This document shows, one piece after another, positions 45,365-54,148 of a stretch of 64,000 bases of DNA. A program made the position numbers and the translations under genes. The stretch lies in the NCBI GenBank assembly GCA_046330955.1, contig JAXLRT010000006.1:1-64000 (forward strand), given 5' to 3'. The stretch comes from JADJPO01 sp046330955 (lineage in GTDB: Bacteria > Actinomycetota > Actinomycetes > Actinomycetales > Kineosporiaceae). The notes beneath the pieces were generated by a model that did no database searches, was not told the DNA's origin, and worked only from the letters and a program-made list of their open reading frames with translations. How positions within the stretch are numbered: the first letter of the stretch is position 1; each line of letters opens with the position of its first letter.

Positions 45365-45412
45365 CAGGGATCACGGCAGGGATCACGGCAGGGATCACGG
45401 CAGGGATCACGG
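45365..45412. repeat. 12-bp tandem repeat, four perfect copies
   Basis: Four copies of CAGGGATCACGG lie head to tail, followed by degenerate units up to about 45438 that reach the anti-sigma stop codon. They lie 90-160 nt before the DUF1206 operon. The unit is a multiple of 3 but is outside any supported gene. Likely a minisatellite that can vary between strains. Confidence 0.9.
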
Positions 45413-45435
45413 CAGGGGCCACCTCAGGGATCACC

Positions 45436-46179
45436 TCAGGCGGGCAGGGTGCCGCGCGCGACGCTGTCGCCGGAGTGCTGTGGCAGGGCATCGAAGGACT
45501 CTCGCGAGATGTCGACCACCCGGTAGCCGGCCGCGAGGGCACCGTCGGGCACCTCGAAGATGCCGTCCCGCGCCGGGCCCAGGACCCCGATCGAGATCAT
45601 GCGCCGGCCGTCGGTGTTGATCAACCAGACCTCGACGAACCCCGTACCGCGAGGGAACGGCTGGGTGCTCACGCGGACCTCGGCGCGGCCGTCCGCCGTC
45701 CGCAGCAGTTGTGCCGTGCCGATGGGGACGGCAGCGCCGGTGAGCGTGGTGAGCTGGACCGGAGGCCCTGCCGGCACGACAACGGCCACGGGGGGCTGGG
45801 ACGGCGCCGACCGGGCATCGGGCAGCGCCCACCGGCCGATGCCGATGCCCACCACGAGGGCGGCGGCCGCGGCGGCATAACCGATCACGCGGCGCCGGCC
45901 CGGTCGGCGACGGGAATCGAGCCGGACGACGGGCTCCTGCCCGGCGTCGGCCTCACCGAGCGGCTCGGTGAGCTGTGCGGTGATCCGGTGCCACAGCTCG
46001 GTGGGGGGCTGTGGCCACGTGGTGGTCTGGCGTGGCTCGCCGAGCAGCGACTCCACCCGACGCACCTCGACCACGGTCTGCTGGCAGTGCGGGCAGCCGG
46101 CGAGGTGCTCGGCCACCTCGCGGGGTGCTGCCTCGCCGATGACCAGACCGACCAGGACGTCATCGGAGGGATGCGTCAT
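45436..46179 (-). CDS. Anti-sigma factor (RskA/RsgI-type zinc-associated, membrane-anchored)
   Basis: A 247-residue protein with an N-terminal zinc-associated anti-sigma domain (EHLAGCPHCQQTVVEVRR, HxxxCxxC), a single membrane helix at about 100-118 and an extracellular RskA-type domain (LRTADGRAEVRVSTQPFP, GFVEVWLI). It should hold the ECF sigma factor encoded just upstream at the membrane and release it on a surface signal. Its start overlaps the sigma gene end by 20 nt. Confidence 0.9.
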   Translation of the reverse strand: MTHPSDDVLVGLVIGEAAPREVAEHLAGCPHCQQTVVEVRRVESLLGEPRQTTTWPQPPTELWHRITAQLTEPLGEADAGQEPVVRLDSRRRPGRRRVIGYAAAAAALVVGIGIGRWALPDARSAPSQPPVAVVVPAGPPVQLTTLTGAAVPIGTAQLLRTADGRAEVRVSTQPFPRGTGFVEVWLINTDGRRMISIGVLGPARDGIFEVPDGALAAGYRVVDISRESFDALPQHSGDSVARGTLPA

Positions 46180-46738
46180 CGGTGGCCTCCCTCAGGGCAG
46201 TGCGCAGCTGGAGCAGTCCGCGGCGCAGGTGACTCTTGACGGTGCCCAGCGGCAGATCCAGTGTGGCGGCAATCTATTCGTGCGTCTGATCGGCCACGTA
46301 GGCCAACGTCATGATGGTGCGGCGTGGTTCGCCCATGAGATCCACCTCGTGTTCGAGCACCAGCCGGTCGACGATGGCGTCGGGGGCCGGGTGGGCCGGT
46401 CCGGAGGTACCGGTCAGGGCATCGGCGGTGGCCACGGCGCGAACCCGCTGCTGCTCGCGGCTGCGGCGCGCGAGTTCGTCGGCGATGCGCCGGCGCGTGA
46501 TGGCGACCAACCAGGCGGGAAAGGCGCCGGCGTCCGGGCGCAGCGTGTGGCGGCTCTGCCAGGCCGAGACGAAGACCTGCTGGGTGATGTCCTCGGCGTC
46601 CTGCTGATGTCCCAGGGAACGCCGCGCGATGGCCAGCACGAGCGTTGCCCAGCGCTGGTACACCTCGGCCAGGGCAACCTGATCACCGGCGGCGAACCGG
46701 GTGGCGAGCTCGGCGCGGGCTGCCTCGTCGTCCCCCAT
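46160..46738 (-). pseudogene. ECF sigma factor gene interrupted by an in-frame TAG
   Basis: The frame from ATG 46738 gives region 2 (YQRWATLVLAIARRSLG, DAEDITQQVFVSAWQ) and the start of region 4 (RRTIMTLAYVADQTHE), then TAG at 46276-46274, then the continuation IAATLDLPLGTVKSHLRRGL and LQLRTALREATDDASLR to a TGA at 46160. ECF factors normally have EEIA here, so one G-to-T change (GAG to TAG) explains the stop. As written, the -35-binding helix-turn-helix is lost. The reading frame after the stop is otherwise intact, so the change is recent, a sequencing error, or suppressed. Confidence 0.88.
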
Positions 46739-46803
46739 CCGGTGCAGCCTAACCAGGCGCGGGCGCGCCTGCTCGCCGGTGCGTTCCGGCTCCGGGCGCC
46801 CGC

Positions 46804-47541
46804 TCACGACGGCCACGGCCGTGCCGTGAGGATCAGATTGCGCTCGTAGCTGCGCCGGGTCTGGTCGAAGCGCCCGGTGCAGGTGACGATGTGCAGCCGC
46901 GGCGGCCCCGAGCGGTCGAACAACGCGGTGGTCGACAGCTGGGTCTTGACCACCTCGACGACCTCGTTGACCCGGTAGCGCACCGGTCGGCCCGCCACCG
47001 TCACCACCACCGGGTCGCCCGGTCGCATCGAGGCCAGCCGAGCCAGCGGCCCGGTGCCGAAGCGGCGACTGTCGACGTGGGCCGCCAGCACCGCTGCCCC
47101 GGCCGGACCTCCCGGCACCGGGCCGAAGCGGTACCACCCCGCGAGTCGTGGGTCCTCGGGCACCTGCATCGCGCCGTCCTGGGCCACGCCCATGGCACGC
47201 AGCGGCATCCGGACGGCGAGCCGGGGCAGGACCAGTTCGGTGGGTGGTGGCAGGCCCGGGCCGGTCGCTGCCGTCGCAGGCCGGGCCGTCACGCCAGGCA
47301 CTGCGGGCACTGAGGGCACTGAGGGCACTGTGGGAACGGAGGCGGCGCGTTCGGTGCCGAGCGGGTCGGCCGAGCGCACGACCAGAGGTGAGCCGGCTGC
47401 TGCCGTGGGGACGGTGGAGGGCTCACTCGAACCCGTCGTGCTCACCGCCCACCCGGTCAGCAGCGCGGCAACCAGGCCGGTCGTGGTGACCACGACCGGC
47501 CTGGCTGGTCCACGGGAGAGCATCGAACGCTCGGTTCTCAC
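46804..47541 (-). CDS. Class F-type sortase
   Basis: A 245-residue membrane-anchored sortase. After an N-terminal membrane helix and a low-complexity linker with repeated VPSVP units, the sortase barrel shows AAHVDSRRFG with the catalytic His, LHIVTCTG with the catalytic Cys and a downstream Arg in YERNLIL. It would cut a sorting signal in exported proteins. It lies 65 nt upstream of the sigma gene and downstream of a DUF4397 surface protein, suggesting a surface-envelope module. Confidence 0.9.
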   Translation of the reverse strand: MRTERSMLSRGPARPVVVTTTGLVAALLTGWAVSTTGSSEPSTVPTAAAGSPLVVRSADPLGTERAASVPTVPSVPSVPAVPGVTARPATAATGPGLPPPTELVLPRLAVRMPLRAMGVAQDGAMQVPEDPRLAGWYRFGPVPGGPAGAAVLAAHVDSRRFGTGPLARLASMRPGDPVVVTVAGRPVRYRVNEVVEVVKTQLSTTALFDRSGPPRLHIVTCTGRFDQTRRSYERNLILTARPWPS

Positions 47542-47565
47542 GGGAACCAGGTGCTCGTCCGCTGC

Positions 47566-48381
47566 TCAGCGCATCGCCCGGCGCGGACGGCGGGTGACAC
47601 GCGCGGCGCCCGCGGCCGCCAACAGACCGGCCAGTGCCGACAGCGTGATCACAGTGCCGGTGCCGGTGCCGGACGCTTGCCCGCCGTTGCCGGCCGGGAC
47701 GCCGGACGGGGAGCTGTGCATGCCGGTGAGCGTCTGCACGGCCAGCTTCAGGTTCTTGTCGGCGGCGCTGCCCCACGCGTAGACGATGGTGTGGGTGCCC
47801 TCCTTCAGCACCAGATCGGCCGGACCGATCGCCACGGTGCTGGTACCGGCCAGCGCGACGTCGGCCGACACGGTGCCGGCATCGACCACCGCGGTTGCCT
47901 CCTTCGGGTTGGTCAGGCCGGGGAACACCGGGGTGCCACCTGCTCGGACGTCCACCGCCGGGGCCGCGGCGGTGTGGCGCACCGTCAACCGGGCCTTGCC
48001 TGCCGGCACCGCGGAGGTGTCGTTCACGAACGGGGTGAGCACCGGCTTGCCCGCAGCGTCCAGGTGGGCCACCACGGTGATGTTGGCCCCCGCCGGCACG
48101 GTGACGTCATCGGCCTGGATGACGGCCGTGCCGCCGGCGCCGTCCCCGGCCTTGGTGACCTTCAGGTCATAGGTGCCCGCGGGCAGTTTCACCGGGTCGG
48201 TGAGGGTTCCGGGTTCGAACGAGGTGAGCAGGGCCTTGCCGTTGGCGTACACGTCGACCGTGGCGCCGGGCACCCCGTGCAGCACCGAGACCATGGCCTC
48301 GTCCGCGGCCGAGGCCGGGGTGGACAGGCCGATCCCTGCGGCCACCAGGGTGAGAACGGCGAGAGCGGAGGTACGTCGCAT
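47566..48381 (-). CDS. DUF4397 secreted, membrane-anchored protein
   Basis: A 271-residue protein with a signal peptide (LSTPASA-A at about 27), two DUF4397 beta domains (VSVLHGVPGATVDVYANGK and ARLTVRHTAAAPAVDVRAGG), a Gly/Ser-rich linker, a C-terminal hydrophobic helix and a basic tail RRPRRAMR. The C-terminus has the layout of a wall-sorting signal but no obvious LPxTG. It lies 24 nt upstream of the sortase gene and is likely part of the same operon, so it may be a substrate. Confidence 0.87.
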   Translation of the reverse strand: MRRTSALAVLTLVAAGIGLSTPASAADEAMVSVLHGVPGATVDVYANGKALLTSFEPGTLTDPVKLPAGTYDLKVTKAGDGAGGTAVIQADDVTVPAGANITVVAHLDAAGKPVLTPFVNDTSAVPAGKARLTVRHTAAAPAVDVRAGGTPVFPGLTNPKEATAVVDAGTVSADVALAGTSTVAIGPADLVLKEGTHTIVYAWGSAADKNLKLAVQTLTGMHSSPSGVPAGNGGQASGTGTGTVITLSALAGLLAAAGAARVTRRPRRAMR

Positions 48382-48477
48382 CGTGCGTCCCTTTCGTCGA
48401 ACAGCGAGTGGTGTCGCTGGTAGTTCCGACGTGCCGGGCTCGATGGATGCAGGGAGGACGAAGATTCTCTGGTCGGG

Positions 48478-49005
48478 TCAGTCGGCGGACACCGATGCAG
48501 GGCTCGCCGCCGCTGGGGTGGTGTCGAGCGGCGGGTCGAGGAACTCGTTGAACACGAACCGGCGGTAGGCCCAGAACCGGAACAGGGTGCCCAGGCCGAT
48601 GCCGATCAGGTTGCCGGAGATGTTGTCCGCCAGGGGCGAGGTGAAGCCGAGCAGGTCGTGCGAGATCGCCAGGCAGCTGACCGAGATCACCAGCCCGACC
48701 AGGTTCATCACCACGAAGAGCATCAACTCGCGCGCCGGGGTGGCCTGGCGGCGGTGCCGGAAGGTCCAGTAGCGATTGCCGAGCCAGGCCCACAGGATGG
48801 CGACCGAGGCGGAGAGGATCTTGGCGATCTTCTCGTGGCCGTCCAAGGGCGGTGCTCCGGCCCCGGGCCACAGGTTCGTGGTGAGCAGATTGAAGCCGCC
48901 GGTGTCCAGGACGAAGGCGATCGCGCCCACCGCGCCGAACTTGATCGCCTCGCGGTACACCACGTTCATCAGACCGCGCAGTCGGGCGATCGGGCCATCC
49001 ACCAC
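48478..49005 (-). CDS. GtrA-family membrane protein
   Basis: A 175-residue protein with four membrane helices in the GtrA arrangement: FGAVGAIAFVLDTGGFNLL, ASVAILWAWLGNRYWTFRHR, MLFVVMNLVGLVISVS and LIGIGLGTLFRFWAYRRFVF. GtrA proteins are thought to move lipid-linked sugars across the membrane. It is divergent from purK, as in many actinobacteria. Confidence 0.93.
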   Translation of the reverse strand: MVDGPIARLRGLMNVVYREAIKFGAVGAIAFVLDTGGFNLLTTNLWPGAGAPPLDGHEKIAKILSASVAILWAWLGNRYWTFRHRRQATPARELMLFVVMNLVGLVISVSCLAISHDLLGFTSPLADNISGNLIGIGLGTLFRFWAYRRFVFNEFLDPPLDTTPAAASPASVSAD

Positions 49006-49046
49006 ACCTGAAGGCTACCCCGTGTGCTGCTGGCTACCCTTACCGC

Positions 49047-50279
49047 GTGAGTTCCCCCTGCACGACCGGTGAACCTGTCCTGACGCCCGGCGGGTTCCCC
49101 ACCGTGGGCATGGTCGGCGGCGGCCAGCTCGCCCGGATGAGTGCTCCCGCGGCCGTTGCCCTCGGCGTCCGGTTGGCGGTGTTGGCCGAGAACCCCGACG
49201 ACAGTGCCGCCCTGGTGGTGCCGGCAACCTCGATCGGCAGCCACCTGGACGCCGGCGCGGTGCGTGCCTTCGCGCGCGGCGTCCACGTGCTCACCTTCGA
49301 TCACGAGCACGTGCCGACCGACCTGCTGCACGAGCTCGAGGACGCCGGTCACGCCGTCCGGCCCGGGCCCGATGCGCTGGTGCACGCGCAGGACAAGGCC
49401 GTGATGCGGGCCCGGCTGGCCACGCTCGGGGTGCCGATGCCGCGCTGGGCGCTGATCAGGACCCCGGAGGAGTTGGCCGCCTTCGCCGACGGAGCCGGTG
49501 ATGTCGACGGCGTCGGCTGGCCGGTGGTGCTCAAGACCACACGCGGTGGCTATGACGGCAAGGGCGTGCACCGGGTCGGTTCGGTCACCGAGGCGATCGG
49601 CCGGCTCGCGCACGCGAGTGCGTCCGGGGTGGCATTGCTGGCCGAGGAAGCGGTCGACTTCCGGCGTGAACTCGCCGCCGTCGTGGCCCGCAGCCCCAGC
49701 GGTCAGGCGGCGGCCTGGCCGGTGGTCGCCACCACCCAGGTGGACGGCGTGTGCCGCGAGGTGATCGCCCCGGCGCCCGACCTGGACGACGACCTGGCCA
49801 CCGAGGCGACCGCGATCGCGTTGCGGATCGCCGGTGAGCTGGGCGTGGTCGGGGTGCTGGCGGTCGAGCTGTTCGAGGTGCCCGGGGCGGACGGCGCCCC
49901 GGCCCGAGTGCTGGTCAACGAGCTCGCGATGCGGCCGCACAACAGCGGTCACTGGAGCATCGACGGCGCGATCACCAGCCAGTTCGAGCAGCACCTGCGC
50001 GCCGTCCTCGACCTGCCGCTGGGCGACCCACGCGCCCGCGCCGCCTGGACCGTGATGGTCAACGTGCTGGGCGGTGATCACCCCGACCTCTACCGCTCGT
50101 ACCTGCACGTGATGGCGCGGGACCCGGGTGTCAAGGTGCACCTGTACGGCAAGGGGGTCCGGCCGGGGCGCAAGATCGGTCACGTCACGGTGTGCACCGA
50201 CGATCCGCACGGCCTGGACGACGCGCTCGCCCGCGCGCGTCACGCCGCAGACTTCATCCGAGGAGTGATCGACGAGTGA
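49047..50279 (+). CDS. purK: N5-carboxyaminoimidazole ribonucleotide synthase
   Basis: An ATP-grasp enzyme of purine synthesis that carboxylates AIR using bicarbonate. The 410-residue product has VGMVGGGQLARM at the N-terminus, FDHEHVP, VLKTTRGGYDGKGV (ATP loop) and ELAMRPHNSGHWSIDGA near the C-terminus. GTG at 49047 is the start. The stop overlaps the purE start by 4 nt. Confidence 0.97.
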   Translation: MSSPCTTGEPVLTPGGFPTVGMVGGGQLARMSAPAAVALGVRLAVLAENPDDSAALVVPATSIGSHLDAGAVRAFARGVHVLTFDHEHVPTDLLHELEDAGHAVRPGPDALVHAQDKAVMRARLATLGVPMPRWALIRTPEELAAFADGAGDVDGVGWPVVLKTTRGGYDGKGVHRVGSVTEAIGRLAHASASGVALLAEEAVDFRRELAAVVARSPSGQAAAWPVVATTQVDGVCREVIAPAPDLDDDLATEATAIALRIAGELGVVGVLAVELFEVPGADGAPARVLVNELAMRPHNSGHWSIDGAITSQFEQHLRAVLDLPLGDPRARAAWTVMVNVLGGDHPDLYRSYLHVMARDPGVKVHLYGKGVRPGRKIGHVTVCTDDPHGLDDALARARHAADFIRGVIDE

Positions 50280-50833
50280 GCGAACGCAACGACCCCGTGG
50301 TCGGACTGGTGATGGGTTCGGACTCGGACTGGCCGGTGATGGAGGCTGCCGCCCAGATCCTGGACGACTTCGCGGTGTCCTACGAGGCCGACGTGGTCTC
50401 GGCCCATCGGATGCCGCACCACATGATCGACTATGGCACCCAGGCGCACGGCCGAGGGTTGCGCGTGATCATCGCCGGCGCCGGTGGTGCGGCACACCTG
50501 CCGGGCATGCTCGCGGCGGTCACCCCGCTGCCGGTGATCGGCGTCCCGGTGCCGTTGCGCTACCTCGACGGGATGGACTCGCTGCTCTCGATCGTGCAGA
50601 TGCCGGCCGGGGTGCCGGTGGCGACGGTCTCGATCGGCGGCGCGCGCAACGCCGGCCTGCTCGCCCTGCGGATCCTGGCTGCGGGGGAGGGCGAGGAGGC
50701 CGAGCGGCTGCGCGAGGGGCTGCTCGACTTCGCCGACGGGCTGCGCCGCGAGGCCATCACCAAGGGCGACCGCCTGCGGGGACGCCGCGGGGGCACCACG
50801 CTCGGGTTCGGGGTGGAGCGCTCGGACGCCTGA
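50276..50833 (+). CDS. purE: N5-carboxyaminoimidazole ribonucleotide mutase
   Basis: Converts N5-CAIR to CAIR after PurK. The 185-residue product has VGLVMGSDSDWPVMEAAA, SAHRMPHHMIDY with the catalytic His, and AGAGGAAHLPGMLAAVTPLPVIGVP. The GTG at 50276 overlaps the purK stop (GTGA), so the two are coupled. Confidence 0.97.
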   Translation: MSERNDPVVGLVMGSDSDWPVMEAAAQILDDFAVSYEADVVSAHRMPHHMIDYGTQAHGRGLRVIIAGAGGAAHLPGMLAAVTPLPVIGVPVPLRYLDGMDSLLSIVQMPAGVPVATVSIGGARNAGLLALRILAAGEGEEAERLREGLLDFADGLRREAITKGDRLRGRRGGTTLGFGVERSDA

Positions 50834-50856
50834 GCGTGCCGGCGGGGCGCGATCGA

Positions 50857-52122
50857 TCAGGACTTCTGCTGCGCCGCGGCGATGGCGCGGATGGTGGTCA
50901 GGTCGTTCGCCTTGATCGCCCGGAACAGCCGATCGGCCTGGCCGCTGTCCCACTTCACCGCCGAGCCGGACGGGGTCGACAGGTCGGGGTCGGCGATCGG
51001 CACCGTCATCCGGACGCCGTCGCCACCCGAGACCCGGCGCATGCCGAGCACGAACCGGCCCAGCCCCCAGGGCGTGGTGCCCTCGTCGACGGTCAGCGCC
51101 TTGCCCCCGGCGCGTGCGGCGGGGGCCGCGCGCCAGGGCACGGCCAGTACGGACGGCGACAACGTCTTGCTCGCGATCGCGGCCAGCACCTCCCGCTGCC
51201 GCTCGACCCGGCCGAGGTCGCCACGGGGGTCGGAGTAGCGGGCGCGGGCGTAGCCCAGGGCGGTCGGCCCGTTCATGGTCTGGCAGCCCTTGGGCACGTT
51301 GATGTGGGCCTTGACGTCCTTGATTGCGGTCTTGGGGCAGACCCGCACCCCGCCCACGGCGTCGACCACGTTGGCGAACGAGCCCAGGCCGGTCATCACG
51401 AAGTCGTCGATCCGCAGGCCGGTTGCCTGCTCGACGGTGCGCACGGTCAGCTTCGGGCCGCCGTAGGAGTAGGCAGCGTTGATCTTGTCCTTGCCGTGTC
51501 CGGGGATCGGCACATACGAGTCGCGAGGGATGCTGACCAGCACGGCGCTGCCGTCGGTGGCCAGGTGCAGCAGCATCATCGTGTCGGTGCGGATGCCGGT
51601 GGCCTGCCCGGTGCCGAGCCGGGCTCGTTCGTCGCGCGAGAGATCCTGCCGGCTGTCGCTGCCGATCACCAGAAACGTGGTGCCGGGGCTGTCGACGGGC
51701 CGATCGCTCGTCGGCATCGCGGCGATCCGGGTCAGCCCGGTCCAGGCCAAGGTGGCGAGCACGATCGGGTAGAGCAGCACGACCGCGATCAGCCAGCGCA
51801 GCGGGTGCAGCCGCCAGCGGCGCCGTCCTTTGTCGGGCAGGCCGAACGAGGACGGCGCGCCGTCCCGCGGTGAGGTGGGATCGACCCGGGTCTGCAGTCC
51901 GGGGCCGGCGCCCGAGGCGCCCGGGTACCCGTCGCCCTGGGCCGCCCAGAACTCCTCCGGCGTGCGCGGGGGCGCCGGGTCGGCCGAAGGCCAGGCCGGC
52001 GAGGCCTGCCCTGCCTGACCGTCGCTCGAGTCACCGCGGAGGCGGAAACCGGGTCGCGCCCGGTAGACGGTGCCCTCACGGTGCGGATCCGGACGGCGTC
52101 CCCGGTTGAACCTGAACCTCAC
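50857..52122 (-). CDS. LytR-CpsA-Psr (LCP) family cell-wall glycopolymer ligase
   Basis: LCP proteins attach teichoic acid or arabinogalactan-type polymers to peptidoglycan. The 421-residue product has a long cytosolic lead, one membrane helix (LIAVVLLYPIVLATLAW, about 135-152) and the LCP domain with FLVIGSDSRQDL, RTDTMMLLHL, SIPRDSYVPIPG, DKINAAYSYGG and YARARYSDPRGDLGRVERQ. GTG at 52122 is preferred; the frame is open further upstream but with unlikely composition. Confidence 0.92.
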   Translation of the reverse strand: MRFRFNRGRRPDPHREGTVYRARPGFRLRGDSSDGQAGQASPAWPSADPAPPRTPEEFWAAQGDGYPGASGAGPGLQTRVDPTSPRDGAPSSFGLPDKGRRRWRLHPLRWLIAVVLLYPIVLATLAWTGLTRIAAMPTSDRPVDSPGTTFLVIGSDSRQDLSRDERARLGTGQATGIRTDTMMLLHLATDGSAVLVSIPRDSYVPIPGHGKDKINAAYSYGGPKLTVRTVEQATGLRIDDFVMTGLGSFANVVDAVGGVRVCPKTAIKDVKAHINVPKGCQTMNGPTALGYARARYSDPRGDLGRVERQREVLAAIASKTLSPSVLAVPWRAAPAARAGGKALTVDEGTTPWGLGRFVLGMRRVSGGDGVRMTVPIADPDLSTPSGSAVKWDSGQADRLFRAIKANDLTTIRAIAAAQQKS

Positions 52123-52144
52123 CTGACCAGTGTGCACGCCCTGC

Positions 52145-52420
52145 TCAACGCACAGGCGTGCCAACTCGTGCGCTGCGGGGCGACGGGAGTGTCGCGGTCT
52201 CGGTGGCCGGCACAGTGGCCGACACAGTGGACGGCCCACCGGACGACGCACTCGGCGGCAGGGTCGGCGGGGTGTGCCGAGCCATGGCCTGGCGGGCCAG
52301 ACGGGCGCGGCGGGCCAGTCGGGTCAGGCGTCCGAGCCGGTACTGCTCGGCCTCGTGGATGCGGTCATCGATGATCGTGTGGGCCAGCTGGCGGGCGATC
52401 TCGGGAGATAGCGATGTCAT
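52145..52420 (-). CDS. Small hypothetical protein, 91 aa
   Basis: Starts MTSLSPEIARQLAHTIIDDR, followed by a basic helix RLGRLTRLARRARLARQ and a Ser/Thr/Pro-rich tail. It resembles short basic-helical actinobacterial proteins of unknown function. It lies 22 nt upstream of the LCP gene on the same strand. Moderate support only, since no family is recognised. Confidence 0.45.
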   Translation of the reverse strand: MTSLSPEIARQLAHTIIDDRIHEAEQYRLGRLTRLARRARLARQAMARHTPPTLPPSASSGGPSTVSATVPATETATLPSPRSARVGTPVR

Positions 52421-52534
52421 GCGTCGAGCATCGTTCTGAGGGATGCGGCGCCACATCGGGAGGATGCCCCGACTTCAGGTGGCCGCCGGGCGCCCACCTC
52501 CCCAGGAATGTCTGAGGTACCTCAGAACCCGAGG

Positions 52535-52969
52535 TCAGCCGATGCCGAACTTCGGGGCCTCGATCTTGGGGCAGGTGTCCATCACGACGTCCAGACCGGC
52601 CGCCTTCGCCCGTGCCGCCGCCGCCTCGTCGATCACGCCGAGTTGCAGCCACACCGCCTTGGCTCCGACCGCGATCGCCTCGTCGACCACGGCACCGGCC
52701 AGCTCGCTGCGCACGAAGATGTCGACCACGTCGATCGGCCCGGGTACCTCGCTCAGGGTGGCGTACCCGGTGGCACCGTGCACCTCCTCGGCGGCTGGGT
52801 GCACCGGCACGATGGGCATGCCGAGACCCTGCATGTAGGACGCGATGCGGTAGGCGGTCCGGGTGGCGTTCTGCGACAGACCCACGATCGCCCACCGGCC
52901 CGGGGTGGCGAGCAGGCGGCGGACGACGTCCGGGTCGTTGCGGTGCGGGGTGGCGGAGGGCGCGCTCAT
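52535..52969 (-). CDS. CoA-binding domain protein (YccU-like)
   Basis: A 144-residue Rossmann protein of the CoA-binding family: WAIVGLSQNATRTAYRIASY, MPIVPVHP, GPIDVVDIFVRSE and AVWLQLGV with a C-terminal DTCPKIEAP carrying the conserved cysteine. Role unknown; small members of this kind bind CoA. Confidence 0.9.
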   Translation of the reverse strand: MSAPSATPHRNDPDVVRRLLATPGRWAIVGLSQNATRTAYRIASYMQGLGMPIVPVHPAAEEVHGATGYATLSEVPGPIDVVDIFVRSELAGAVVDEAIAVGAKAVWLQLGVIDEAAAARAKAAGLDVVMDTCPKIEAPKFGIG

Positions 52970-53011
52970 GGTGACCAGTCTGCCGCGCCGGGGCCGTTAG
53001 GGTTGACGTCC

Positions 53012-54046
53012 ATGACATCGGGTTTCTCCGCTGCCTCCTCGACCGTGCCGGCATCCCCGTGGTTGGTCACCGGCGGGGCCGGCTACATCGGCTCGCACGT
53101 GACGCGCAAGCTGCGGGAGTCGGGACGCCGGGTGGTCGTGCTCGACGATCTGTCCAGCGGTCACCGGCAGTTCGTCGGGGACGCCACCGACGACGGCATC
53201 CGGTTCGTCGAGGGCAACGTCGTCGACCCCGTCGCCGTGGACGCCGCGATCGGCGCCTTGGGCGAGCCGGTGCGGGGCGTCGTCCACCTGGCCGGGTACA
53301 AGTACGCCGGCGTGAGCGTGCAGCGCCCGCTGCACACCTACACCCAGAACGTCACGGCGATGCAGGTGCTGCTGGAACGCCTTGCCGCGCACGAGGTCTC
53401 GCTGCTGGTGTTCAGTTCGAGCGCGGCCACCTTCGGTACCCCGGACGTCGACCTGGTCACCGAGACCACGCCGACCCGGCCCGAGTCGCCCTACGGCGAG
53501 AGCAAGCTGATCGGGGAATGGCTGATCCGCGACGTGGCGCGGGTGAGCGAGCTGCGGCACACCTCGTTGCGCTACTTCAACGTGGTGGGCTCGGGGTACG
53601 CGGACCTGTACGACTCCAGCCCGCACAACCTGTTCCCGCTGGTGTTGAAGGCGCTGACCGAGGGGCGCACGCCGAGCGTCAACGGCACCGACTACCCGAC
53701 GCCGGACGGGTCGTGCGTGCGCGACTACGTACACGTGGACGACCTGGCGCTGGCGCACGTCGCGGCCGCCGAGGCGCTCGAGGCCGGCCGGGTGCTGGAG
53801 CCGGTCTACAACCTGGGCTCCGGCGACGGCTCGTCGGTGATCCAGATCATGGACGCCGTCCGCCGGGTCACCGGCATCGACTTCACCCCCGAGCGGCGCG
53901 ACCGGCGTCCCGGCGACCCGGCGCGCATCGTGGCCACCGGCGAGCTCGCGGCGCGCGACCTGGGCTGGGCCAACCGGCACAGCCTGGACGACATGGTGGC
54001 CAGCGCCTGGGCCGCCTGGCAGAAGGTGTCCGCCGACGCGCGCTGA
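53012..54046 (+). CDS. galE: UDP-glucose 4-epimerase
   Basis: Interconverts UDP-glucose and UDP-galactose with bound NAD. The 344-residue short-chain-dehydrogenase protein has VTGGAGYIGSHVTRKL, LDDLSSGHRQFV, the catalytic SSSAATFG...YGESK pair (Tyr and Lys in SPYGESKLIGEW) and LRYFNVVGSG. Its Asn-Val-Val in place of the usual NVAGA is a small variation. ATG at 53012 starts MTSGFSAASS. Confidence 0.94.
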   Translation: MTSGFSAASSTVPASPWLVTGGAGYIGSHVTRKLRESGRRVVVLDDLSSGHRQFVGDATDDGIRFVEGNVVDPVAVDAAIGALGEPVRGVVHLAGYKYAGVSVQRPLHTYTQNVTAMQVLLERLAAHEVSLLVFSSSAATFGTPDVDLVTETTPTRPESPYGESKLIGEWLIRDVARVSELRHTSLRYFNVVGSGYADLYDSSPHNLFPLVLKALTEGRTPSVNGTDYPTPDGSCVRDYVHVDDLALAHVAAAEALEAGRVLEPVYNLGSGDGSSVIQIMDAVRRVTGIDFTPERRDRRPGDPARIVATGELAARDLGWANRHSLDDMVASAWAAWQKVSADAR

Positions 54047-54077
54047 GCCGCGAACCATGGCCCGACTCGATGCGACT

Positions 54078-54129
54078 GATTGTGTGTGGTGGAAGTGGGC
54101 GTATGCGCCGACTTCCACCACACACAATC
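54078..54129. terminator. Perfect 19-bp inverted repeat between galE and the toxin gene
   Basis: GATTGTGTGTGGTGGAAGT (54078-54096) and its exact complement (54111-54129) enclose a 14-nt loop that itself has GGCG/CGCC. It lies between convergent genes, 31 nt after the galE stop. A bidirectional terminator is likely. Confidence 0.75.
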
Positions 54130-54148
54130 CAGGGGTGGGGTCGCCAGG

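Noticed and set aside
45365..45438. GGGATCACGGCA repeats look like the GGATCAC start of the CRISPR repeat
   Set aside because: The period is 12 nt, there is no hairpin and there are no spacers. The shared seven bases are not meaningful.
46274..46276. Possible pyrrolysine or other recoding of TAG in the sigma factor
   Set aside because: No pyrrolysine genes are seen, and the family has glutamate here, one base away. A nonsense change or error is simpler.
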